Both the position numbers and the translations under genes were made by a program. Below, piece after piece: positions 13,224 to 18,909 of a DNA stretch of 18,909 nt. The DNA is from Candidatus Aenigmatarchaeota archaeon. GTDB taxonomy: Archaea > Aenigmatarchaeota > Aenigmatarchaeia > QMZP01. The stretch is from assembly GCA_030666115.1 (NCBI GenBank), contig DAOUYM010000006.1, positions 1-18,909 of the forward strand, written 5' to 3'. Numbering within the stretch: position 1 is the stretch's first letter; each line of letters opens with the position of its first letter. A model generated the notes under the pieces. The model searched no databases and was not told the DNA's origin. It saw only the letters and a program-made list of their open reading frames with translations.

Positions 13224-13682
13224 CTATTTCCAATTCTTAATTAATAGTTCAAATATCAATTCATTCCCTGTTTTAGTTTTTATTTTTCCTACCTGTTTGA
13301 AACCATGCTTTTTGTAGAACTTTATTCCTTTATTTTTTGGATCGTTCCATGTATCAAGTAGAATCCTGTCAAAGTTTACCCTTTCGGTTTCTTTAACTAA
13401 CCGGGAGAGCATTAACATTCCATATCCTTTCTTTCTAAATTCCTTTTGGATAGAGAATTCCTCAATATACAAAGAGTTTGTGAACGGTGGTGAAATAAAT
13501 TTTGAATAGGTTAGATGCCCTATATATTTGTTATTGGATTCGAGCACAAACACTTCCTTCCTTTCAATTTTTTGTTTAAAATATTTCTTATGCCGTTCTG
13601 CGTCTTCCATTGGAAAAGCTTCAAGTTGTATTCTCAGATAGTTTCGAACATCTTTCTTGTTCCCTCTTCTAATCTTCACCAT
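13224..13682 (-). CDS. GNAT-family N-acetyltransferase
   Basis: This 152-residue, single-domain protein has the GNAT fold pattern. It transfers an acetyl group from acetyl-CoA to an amine; the acceptor cannot be told from sequence. Motif A, the acetyl-CoA pyrophosphate loop, is R83-KK-G86-Y-G88 within IQKEFRKKGYGMLMLSRL. Motif B is NKGIKFYKKHGFKQVGK (about 117-133), the usual GxxFYxxxGF type. The first 60 residues form the expected alpha1-alpha2 and beta-strand part. A RimI-like role in protein N-terminal acetylation is possible but not shown. It is AT-rich like the hypothetical gene nearby. A TTTAATAT box at about 13704-13711, overlapping the stop of the alkyltransferase gene, fits a leaderless start at 13682. 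Confidence 0.85.
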   Translation of the reverse strand: MVKIRRGNKKDVRNYLRIQLEAFPMEDAERHKKYFKQKIERKEVFVLESNNKYIGHLTYSKFISPPFTNSLYIEEFSIQKEFRKKGYGMLMLSRLVKETERVNFDRILLDTWNDPKNKGIKFYKKHGFKQVGKIKTKTGNELIFELLIKNWK

Positions 13683-13703
13683 ATTGATTCATTATTTGTT
13701 AAC

Positions 13704-13711
13704 ATATTAAA
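13704..13711 (-). promoter_or_regulatory. Possible TATA box for the GNAT gene
   Basis: TTTAATAT on the reverse strand lies about 25 bases upstream of the ATG at 13682 and overlaps the stop codon of the alkyltransferase gene. The spacing fits leaderless transcription. Confidence 0.35.
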
Positions 13712-14024
13712 GCCGATAGAAATAATTCTTAATTTCTATTTTCCTTTTATCCACCACAACATTCTCTTTCCGGAGCAGTCTTATCTTCTTCTCTATTCCT
13801 TTCTTATCCGCTCCCCCATATCCCCCAACACCACCATCCGATTTCACGACCCGATGGCATGGGATTCTTGGTGCATCCGGGTTCCTCTTAAGTGCCTGAC
13901 CAACCGCCCTGCTCGCTTTCGGCTTCCCCAGCGACCTGGCAATCTCCACATAAGTCGTGACCTTCCCCTTTGGGATCCTGCTGCACGCATTCAGAACGCG
14001 ATGTGAAAACTCTTTCATACTCAT
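13707..14024 (-). CDS. ogt: Methylated-DNA--protein-cysteine methyltransferase, minimal form
   Basis: This 105-residue protein corresponds to the C-terminal DNA-binding and active-site domain of O6-alkylguanine-DNA alkyltransferase. It removes alkyl groups from O6-guanine by irreversible transfer to its own cysteine. The active-site motif is IPCHRVV with Cys56. The helix-turn-helix TTYVEIARSLGKPKASRAVG carries the Arg that flips the base, and GGYGG plus KIRLLRKENV follow. The N-terminal ribonuclease-like domain of full-length Ogt/MGMT is absent, so it is a single-domain form. The Cys distinguishes it from alkyltransferase-like (ATL) proteins, which lack it. The start overlaps the stop of the surface-protein gene by four bases (ATGA). 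AAGGAG lies just upstream of the ATG at 14024, so the two are co-transcribed and coupled. Confidence 0.93.
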   Translation of the reverse strand: MSMKEFSHRVLNACSRIPKGKVTTYVEIARSLGKPKASRAVGQALKRNPDAPRIPCHRVVKSDGGVGGYGGADKKGIEKKIRLLRKENVVVDKRKIEIKNYFYRL

Positions 14025-16660
14025 AACATCTCCTTGTGTGCAAGCACCATCAGTATCAATGCCAGTATAAACAACAGGACCAACCCAAACCAGTCAAAAA
14101 ACAGTTCATCGAATAACAGAACCAGTTCTGGCTGGGTCCCCTCTTGTTCTTCGTGTGTTCCATTCCCGGCCACAGGAACCTCAACAGGTTCCTCACAATC
14201 ATCAGGACAACTCTCGCGTGTCTCTCCATCACCACACAACCCGTCCCCGCAAGATGGTCCCGCTCCTGAACCTGTCCCATCATCTCCATCATCCGTGTCA
14301 TTCTCATCCGGTGTGCTTGGTGGCGGGGCTCCACCACCCGGGCTTCCTCCACCAAAGCAAATCCCGCAGTCACCAGGACACGAATAACAGAACTCCCCTG
14401 AATCACAATGGCTGTCCCCGCACCACGGCTTGCTCGTTCTGCATATCCCATGGACGCAGTACCTTGGCGAGCAGTCCGCGTCAGATGAGCAGGCTGTAAC
14501 ATAGAAGCTTCCGGTATCATTGATTCCTGTGTTGTTTGAATCCTGTGCAGCAGAATCGAAATACACGAATATATCTGTCTCTATCCCGGCAGCACTTGCC
14601 TCTACTGTGTAGGTGTGGTTTCCCAGGGCCATGTCATATGGAATCACGTATGATGCTGTCCATATGGTATCGTTGTTGTCAGCTGTGCTGCTGTAGCTTA
14701 ACAGTACTTTATCGTTGTTATCCACGTACACCTGTATTTTGTTGGCGTCTCCTGTAAGGAGGTTCGTGGGCTGCATGGAGGTGTTGGCAGTGAAGGTTAT
14801 CTGCTTGCCTGGATGATATGGGTTAGACGGGTCGGATGATCCGGACAGGGTCCACGGATAGATAGAGAAAATCTTATCCAAAGAAGCGTTCCTGTAAAAG
14901 TGGTTCGCGTAAACCCTCCCGTCCTCGTCCTGCATCAAATTATCAAGAGCTCTATCGTAGCCGTGAATTCTCCATTTCTGGTTGTTTTCTGAATCATGGT
15001 AATAAAGATAACTGTTGGCGTATGTGAAGTTAGTCATATCAAGGAATTCTATAGTAGAATAGATTCCGTTCAGTCCGTCTGAGAATTCTGAAAGACTGTT
15101 TGCAACATAAACATCACCTGACCATACCAGTGATCCGTTTGAGGTGTTGATGGCTTCCAACCACATATTCCTTGAGGGATATGGTTGCACGCGATCGGCC
15201 AGTAATATCCCATCTGGCCTGAGGATAAGCTTATACCAGGACTCATTGGTAATGCCGACGCTCCTGTTCCATTTTAGTGTCCCATTCGGATGGATGGCAT
15301 ATATTTTCTTTTCTATTGTACCATTAGTTGAATAATGTGCAGTGTATATTGTTCCGTCAGAGTCTATCACAGGAGAGTACCGTGCACCCGCTATGTTTCC
15401 GGTTGGATATTCCCATATGATAGAACCGTTAGTCTCGTTCAATGCGTAAAGCTTTCCGAGATCAATGTGATTATACGAACCATCGATGGTTGATGATCCG
15501 AGGTAAACGGTCCCGTTGTTTAATGACATAAAACCAACGGTTACATAGACTGTTCCGGGATCAACAGTAGTATTCCATTTGACTGTTCCGTTCGGGTAGA
15601 AAGCATAAGCCGTGAAATCACCATTGTACCTGGTTATGAACAGTGTTCCATCATCACCTATCACGACGTGCTCATTTGAGTGGCCAACAGAAAACTGGTA
15701 TGTCCATTTCAAACTCCCGTCAGTACCGTTGTATGCGATAAGAACGTCATTGTAAATATCATTTATGTAAATGGTTCCGTTCTGTGTAAGTGCGTGGCAA
15801 TCGGTTGAATAAGGCCACCCGGAAATCGTCCTTTCCCATATAGTCTCACCATTAGTGCGGTTTAATGCCATAAGCTTCCCGTCACCAAAACTGCTCCCTG
15901 GAGGCACAGATCCATGCAGATTGAAGAATATAACATCACTTTCTCCCCTGGTAAAGAACCCACTAGCAGATGTTCCCATGTTCCTTACCCAGCGAATTGC
16001 CGGATACTGGGGATCCATGTAATAAGGAGTGTGACCTGTTCCTTCAGTATCAATACTGGTCGTGGGCCATGATGTGTTGGCAAGCGATGAGTTGTCTATC
16101 TCACCTCTACTAACTACCCAGGAAAGGTTAAGGTCGTTAAGTACAGGTGTGACACTTGTGTTGGTTGTGTTGAGGGTGACCTTTATTCTTAGGCGGCCAA
16201 ACTTGGCTGTATTGGTTCCTGCTGTGAGGTCGACATGGAGTTCGCTCAGGTTGATTGGTGACGTGCTGAAGCCGTTCGTGTTACCTGTAAGCCTGCTGTC
16301 AGGATACAGAACATCCCCCTCATCAAGAACCTGAATCCTTATGGATGTGTTGTCAGGCACAGTCGCATTGAATGTTATGTTACCCCACTCAGCAACACTC
16401 AGCGGCATTATGCTGGTAGTTATTATATATCCAGAAACATTGTAGGGAGGATCAGACCCGCCAGACGCATTCCCAAGCGTAAGGTTCCCGTTACTGATCG
16501 TCACATCATCACTGCTGGAAACGCCCGAAGAGTCACTGAAGTTGTACGCCCACAGCCCATTATCATCGTCCTGCACTGGTGCAGCATCCAACAGCTGTAT
16601 TGGTCCGAGTAAAAGCACTAACAACGCAAAAACAGCTATCCCTAACAACAAAACCCTCAT
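14021..16660 (-). CDS. Large secreted, membrane-anchored PQQ-like beta-propeller protein
   Basis: This 879-residue protein (from ATG 16660) has an N-terminal signal segment (MRVLLLGIAVFALLVLLLG) and a C-terminal membrane helix (FGLVLLFILALILMVLA) with a short basic tail, so most of it is outside the cell. Residues about 260-600 are PQQ-like propeller blades with repeats such as KLMALNRTNGETIWERTI and KLYALNETNGSIIWEYPT. There are very many N-x-S/T sites, expected for a glycosylated surface protein. After an Ig-like stretch, residues about 725-825 are cysteine-rich, with repeated CGDxxCDxGE..CxxCPxDC units split by a Gly/Pro and Asp-rich linker. The enzymatic PQQ-binding role is not implied; binding or adhesion is likelier. 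A TTG at 16678 would add six residues, but the ATG gives a cleaner signal peptide. Confidence 0.85.
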   Translation of the reverse strand: MRVLLLGIAVFALLVLLLGPIQLLDAAPVQDDDNGLWAYNFSDSSGVSSSDDVTISNGNLTLGNASGGSDPPYNVSGYIITTSIMPLSVAEWGNITFNATVPDNTSIRIQVLDEGDVLYPDSRLTGNTNGFSTSPINLSELHVDLTAGTNTAKFGRLRIKVTLNTTNTSVTPVLNDLNLSWVVSRGEIDNSSLANTSWPTTSIDTEGTGHTPYYMDPQYPAIRWVRNMGTSASGFFTRGESDVIFFNLHGSVPPGSSFGDGKLMALNRTNGETIWERTISGWPYSTDCHALTQNGTIYINDIYNDVLIAYNGTDGSLKWTYQFSVGHSNEHVVIGDDGTLFITRYNGDFTAYAFYPNGTVKWNTTVDPGTVYVTVGFMSLNNGTVYLGSSTIDGSYNHIDLGKLYALNETNGSIIWEYPTGNIAGARYSPVIDSDGTIYTAHYSTNGTIEKKIYAIHPNGTLKWNRSVGITNESWYKLILRPDGILLADRVQPYPSRNMWLEAINTSNGSLVWSGDVYVANSLSEFSDGLNGIYSTIEFLDMTNFTYANSYLYYHDSENNQKWRIHGYDRALDNLMQDEDGRVYANHFYRNASLDKIFSIYPWTLSGSSDPSNPYHPGKQITFTANTSMQPTNLLTGDANKIQVYVDNNDKVLLSYSSTADNNDTIWTASYVIPYDMALGNHTYTVEASAAGIETDIFVYFDSAAQDSNNTGINDTGSFYVTACSSDADCSPRYCVHGICRTSKPWCGDSHCDSGEFCYSCPGDCGICFGGGSPGGGAPPPSTPDENDTDDGDDGTGSGAGPSCGDGLCGDGETRESCPDDCEEPVEVPVAGNGTHEEQEGTQPELVLLFDELFFDWFGLVLLFILALILMVLAHKEML

Positions 16661-16693
16661 GAATATAATTGTCCCCAATTCTTAAAAAACAAA

Positions 16694-17590
16694 CTAATCA
16701 TCAGACAGTCTGGTCGTAACGATTGGCTTGTCCTGGACTATGATGGTGTGCTCTGACTGGGCGATCGGTTTGCCCTCGATCTCCTTGAGGACAGGATACT
16801 CCTCCAGTGCCTCAACCATCCTGAGTTGCCGAATAGCAAGCGAGACCTTGATTGGTGAGAACTTCTTGTACAGCCACCGCTTCGCGAACGGCAGGGAGTG
16901 ATACTCATCCCTCGCCAGCTTCAGTATGTTCCTCGCTTCTGTCAGCCGTACCGGCCTGTCCATCATGTACCTGTATATCTCGACTGTCCCTGAGTTCTTG
17001 ATCTGGCCGTTGCTCTCTGTTATGAACGGCTCCAGCGCTATCACGTCGCCTTCCTTGAACTTGTGCTGTATATCGTTCTTAATGTTGAGTATGGATGGTG
17101 GCCCATGGAACACGAACTTATCGAGTGTATGTCCTGTCAGGTTAACAATGACGCCCACGTCCTGTGCCTTGGCTGTCTCCTCGATCACTGTCCCAATCTC
17201 AGACACAGAAACACCGGGTTTTATGATCTTTATCGCTTTCTCCAGGACCTTCTCTGATGCAGTGATCAGGTGGCTGGGCTGCGAGCAATAGGTGAAGGCC
17301 ATATCACCTATGTAACCATCAATATGCGTCCCGATATCAATCTTAACCAGATCCCCCTCACCAATCTTAGTCGCATCGTTAACGGCTGGGGTGTAGTGTG
17401 CAGCAACATCGTTTATCGAGATGTTCACAGGAAACGCGGGCCTGGCTCCCTTCTTCTCTATCAGATCATCCACCCTGTTCGCCAGGTCCAGTATCTTAAG
17501 TCCTGGCTTCAGTATCTTCTGGATTTCCTTCCTCACCTCTGCATTGATCCTTCCTGCCTTCCTGTATTTCTCCAGTACTTCCTTGTCCAT
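16694..17590 (-). CDS. map: Methionine aminopeptidase, type II
   Basis: This 298-residue protein removes the initiator Met from new proteins in the cytoplasm. The five metal ligands of the pita-bread fold are present: Asp85 (VKIDIGTHIDG), Asp96 (IGDMAFT), His154 (NLTGHTLD), Glu187 (ALEPF) and Glu280 (QSEHTIIV). His65 (AAHYTP) is the usual substrate-side His. The roughly 60-residue helical insert typical of type II enzymes lies between Glu187 and Glu280 (RPVRLTEARNILKLARDEYH onward), and the length matches archaeal enzymes such as that of Pyrococcus furiosus. A TATA-like CTAAATAAAC about 30 bases upstream suggests a very short leader. It is divergent from the H1-like gene, and the surface-protein gene follows 33 bases behind on the same strand. 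Confidence 0.96.
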   Translation of the reverse strand: MDKEVLEKYRKAGRINAEVRKEIQKILKPGLKILDLANRVDDLIEKKGARPAFPVNISINDVAAHYTPAVNDATKIGEGDLVKIDIGTHIDGYIGDMAFTYCSQPSHLITASEKVLEKAIKIIKPGVSVSEIGTVIEETAKAQDVGVIVNLTGHTLDKFVFHGPPSILNIKNDIQHKFKEGDVIALEPFITESNGQIKNSGTVEIYRYMMDRPVRLTEARNILKLARDEYHSLPFAKRWLYKKFSPIKVSLAIRQLRMVEALEEYPVLKEIEGKPIAQSEHTIIVQDKPIVTTRLSDD

Positions 17591-17615
17591 AAAATCACTA
17601 AATTCGTTTTAATTG

Positions 17616-17626
17616 GTTTATTTAGT
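17616..17626 (-). promoter_or_regulatory. TATA box for methionine aminopeptidase
   Basis: On the reverse strand AACTAAATAAACC is centred about 30 bases upstream of the ATG at 17590, predicting a start only a few bases before the codon. It shares a 90-base divergent region with the H1-like gene promoter. Confidence 0.4.
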
Positions 17627-17643
17627 TCTTGCAATCTTAAAAA

Positions 17644-17653
17644 CTTTTTATTT
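17644..17653 (+). promoter_or_regulatory. TATA box for the H1-like gene
   Basis: ACTTTTTATTTG lies about 30 bases before the ATG at 17681, predicting a start near 17675 and a nearly leaderless message. No ribosome-binding site is seen. Confidence 0.35.
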
Positions 17654-17680
17654 GAGTAGCGACAAGTATTAATCGATAGT

Positions 17681-17914
17681 ATGGTAGTAAAAAAAAGGGC
17701 AACAGCCCGAAGATCAACTGCAAGAAGGACCGCAAAGAAGTCAACTGCAAAGAGGAAGACGGCGGCTAGGAGAACAACAGCACGAAGAGCAACAGCCAAA
17801 AGATCCCCAGCACGAAAAACAGCCGTCAGGAGAACAGCAGCACGAAGGACGACTGCAAAGAGGTCCGCAGCACGAAAAACAACAGCAAAGAGGAAAACTG
17901 CAAGGCGAAGATAA
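17681..17914 (+). CDS. Histone H1-like Lys/Arg/Ala/Thr-rich basic protein
   Basis: This 77-residue protein is made almost only of Arg, Lys, Ala, Thr and Ser, with no acidic residue. It consists of short degenerate repeats of the types TARRxTA and xARKTxxKR, for example ATARRSTARRTAKKSTAKRK at the start. Composition and pattern match histone H1 C-terminal tails and the bacterial Hc1/HupA-like basic proteins that bind and compact DNA without a folded domain. A role as a nucleoid protein is inferred. Because of low complexity, homology cannot be judged by similarity alone. The opposite strand is also open across it, which follows from the repetitive codons and is a shadow. It is divergent from map and convergent with the phosphatase gene. 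Similar Lys/Ala-rich tails are fused to RpoB' and RpoA'' in this same window. Confidence 0.75.
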   Translation: MVVKKRATARRSTARRTAKKSTAKRKTAARRTTARRATAKRSPARKTAVRRTAARRTTAKRSAARKTTAKRKTARRR

Positions 17915-17949
17915 ACTAATTCAACACACCATAACAACCATAACAAACC

Positions 17950-17998
17950 GAAAGTCTTTCAGAACATGATAGCTTTGTTTTTATTTATTTACTTGTTT
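17950..17998 (+). terminator. Probable terminator of the H1-like gene
   Basis: A small perfect hairpin, GAAAG-T-CTTTC (17950-17960), is followed by a T-rich tract with several T-runs (about 17970-18000). Archaeal polymerases terminate at such T-runs. It lies between convergent genes. Confidence 0.45.
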
Positions 17999-18004
17999 TA
18001 TTAT

Positions 18005-18808
18005 TCAACTCTTCTTACCACCAAGACGATCGATGATACCTATCATCTCTTCATGCAGTCTGGTCCCGTTGGTTACCAGTATGTTCTTTGATTCCAGTGT
18101 CCATGTGTTACCTTTCCAGTCTGTTATCCTGGCACCAGCCTCCTTGGCAATTACATAACTCGGAACAATATCATGTGGTACTATGTTATCCGGCCTTATG
18201 TAGACGTCGTTCCTGCCACACCCCACGTAGCATATCTCAAGGTTGCCTGCACCCAGTTTCCTAAAGTCCCTGGCATTGTTCTTGAAGTAACTGAACATCC
18301 CTTCAATGATCCTGACGTTATCCTCGTTGTCCAGGTGACAAAACGTAACTATGGTTTTCTTCAGTTCATTGTTTCCTGAAATCCTGATTTCCTTTCCGTT
18401 GAGTGTCGCTCCCTTCCCGTCCTCTCCTATGAACATCTCGTCTATCATCGGGTTGTATACCACACCAAGAACCGGTTTGCCCTTGAACATCAATCCTATA
18501 CAGGTTGCTGAGAAGGGCATTGCCATGGTGTAGTTGGTTGTTCCGTCCAGCGGGTCCACATACCAGACATAATCGTTCCCCTCCACCGGCTTCGCTTCCT
18601 CTGATATTATGCTGTGGTCAGGAAACTTCTCCTTCAGTATCTTAAGGATCATTTCATTGGTCTTCATGTCAATGTTGGTTACCAGGTCCTTCCAGTTGCC
18701 ATGCTTTATCCTGACGTCCCTGACCTGGCCGAAGTTCTCCTTTATCACTTTCCCAGTCTGCTTAGCCGCCTGAACCGCTACCTCTCTAAACTCGTCGGTT
18801 TGGATCAT
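18005..18808 (-). CDS. Inositol monophosphatase / fructose-1,6-bisphosphatase family enzyme
   Basis: From ATG 18808 this is a 267-residue member of the Mg2+-dependent, Li+-sensitive phosphatase family. In archaea these often act on both inositol-1-phosphate and fructose-1,6-bisphosphate. Metal-binding motifs are present: the Glu pair in HSIISEEAK (Glu70/Glu71), DPLDGTTNY (Asp85 and Asp88), and a C-terminal HDI (Asp213) in place of the more usual WDxAAG, followed by AKEAGARITDWKG. Which substrate is used cannot be read from sequence. The frame extends up to ATG 18865, but those extra 19 codons would overlap the divergent alaX gene and lie across its promoter. A TATA box centred near 18836 points to a leaderless start at 18808, and the conserved fold begins just after it. 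Confidence 0.9.
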   Translation of the reverse strand: MIQTDEFREVAVQAAKQTGKVIKENFGQVRDVRIKHGNWKDLVTNIDMKTNEMILKILKEKFPDHSIISEEAKPVEGNDYVWYVDPLDGTTNYTMAMPFSATCIGLMFKGKPVLGVVYNPMIDEMFIGEDGKGATLNGKEIRISGNNELKKTIVTFCHLDNEDNVRIIEGMFSYFKNNARDFRKLGAGNLEICYVGCGRNDVYIRPDNIVPHDIVPSYVIAKEAGARITDWKGNTWTLESKNILVTNGTRLHEEMIGIIDRLGGKKS

Positions 18809-18810
18809 AG

Positions 18811-18842
18811 GTTTATATATCATATTATATAATTTATAGATT
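18811..18842. promoter_or_regulatory. Overlapping divergent leaderless promoters (phosphatase and alaX)
   Basis: GTTTATATATC (18811-18821, plus strand) lies about 26 bases before the alaX ATG at 18843. TCTATAAATT (18831-18840, read on the minus strand) lies about 27 bases before the phosphatase ATG at 18808. Each predicted transcription start falls beside the other gene's TATA box, so both genes share 34 bases of control DNA. Confidence 0.55.
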
Positions 18843-18909
18843 ATGTCAAGTGATGCTCTGTACATGAATGACTCCTACATGAAGGAATGGGAAGCCACTG
18901 TAGAGAAAG
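18843..18909 (+). CDS. alaX: Alanyl-tRNA editing protein AlaX-like, partial (5' end only)
   Basis: Twenty-two codons from ATG 18843 run to the window edge with no stop. The sequence begins MSSDALYMNDSYMKEWEATV. The pattern LYxxDSYxKEFEATV is the start of the AlaX family (free-standing homologues of the alanyl-tRNA synthetase editing domain), which hydrolyse mischarged Ser- or Gly-tRNA(Ala). Only the first strand is visible, so the HxxxH and C-x3-H zinc ligands cannot be checked. The N-terminus of a related synthetase or editing-domain protein is the main alternative. The spacing to an upstream TATA box implies a leaderless message, which supports this ATG. Confidence 0.65.
   Translation, partial: MSSDALYMNDSYMKEWEATVEK

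Noticed and set aside
17533..17946. Minus-strand hydrophobic 137-codon frame opposite the H1-like gene
   Set aside because: It is the complement of Arg/Lys/Ala repeats, runs into the map start region and has no promoter.
18809..18865. Nineteen extra N-terminal codons on the phosphatase
   Set aside because: They cross the TATA box and start of the divergent alaX-like gene and have no family conservation that I recognise.

Overview
The window is archaeal. It carries the RNA polymerase large-subunit operon in the split archaeal form (rpoH, rpoB'', rpoB', rpoA', rpoA''). It also has archaeal-type ribosomal proteins L6 and L32e, type II methionine aminopeptidase, a TrmB-family regulator, A+T TATA-box promoters and several apparently leaderless genes. 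RpoB split into B'' and B' points to the euryarchaeal/DPANN side rather than to Crenarchaeota. The CGDGxC...CPDDC cysteine repeats on the surface protein and the free-standing LAGLIDADG endonuclease are features I associate with DPANN-like genomes. That placement is inference; no rRNA is present.

Layout. 1-643 (-): a partial LAGLIDADG homing endonuclease, AT-rich, running off the left edge. 845-1648 (+): a TrmB-family regulator. 1649-1928: a gene-free regulatory stretch with two TATA boxes, a helically phased ATCA repeat array and an inverted repeat framing the rpoH TATA box. 1929-10999 (+): rpoH-rpoB''-rpoB'-rpoA'-rpoA'', with a 460-residue intein in the trigger-loop region of rpoA''. 11080-12184 (+): L6 and L32e; L32e is readable only if one base is restored in an A-run. 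12227-13682: an AT-rich accessory island with an unrecognised protein (-), a 49-residue zinc-ribbon protein (+) and a GNAT acetyltransferase (-). 13707-17590 (-): a short alkyltransferase, a large PQQ-propeller surface protein and methionine aminopeptidase. 17681-17914 (+): an H1-like Lys/Arg/Ala-rich protein. 18005-18808 (-): an inositol-monophosphatase-family enzyme. 18843-end (+): the first codons of an AlaX-like alanyl-tRNA editing protein, divergent from it.

How it fits together. The core is information processing: RNA polymerase, ribosomal proteins, N-terminal Met removal, tRNA proofreading and a transcription regulator. The most unusual features lie within these ordinary genes. Low-complexity basic tails are added to RpoB' (N-terminus), RpoA'' (C-terminus), L32e (N-terminus) and inside the RpoA' zinc module, and a free-standing protein of the same kind lies downstream. 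The intein sits in the most conserved part of RpoA'', whose flanking motif is itself divergent. RpoB' carries Asn where an acidic active-site residue is usual. The rpoH promoter looks like a regulated control region. I saw no tRNA, rRNA, CRISPR array or insertion sequence.
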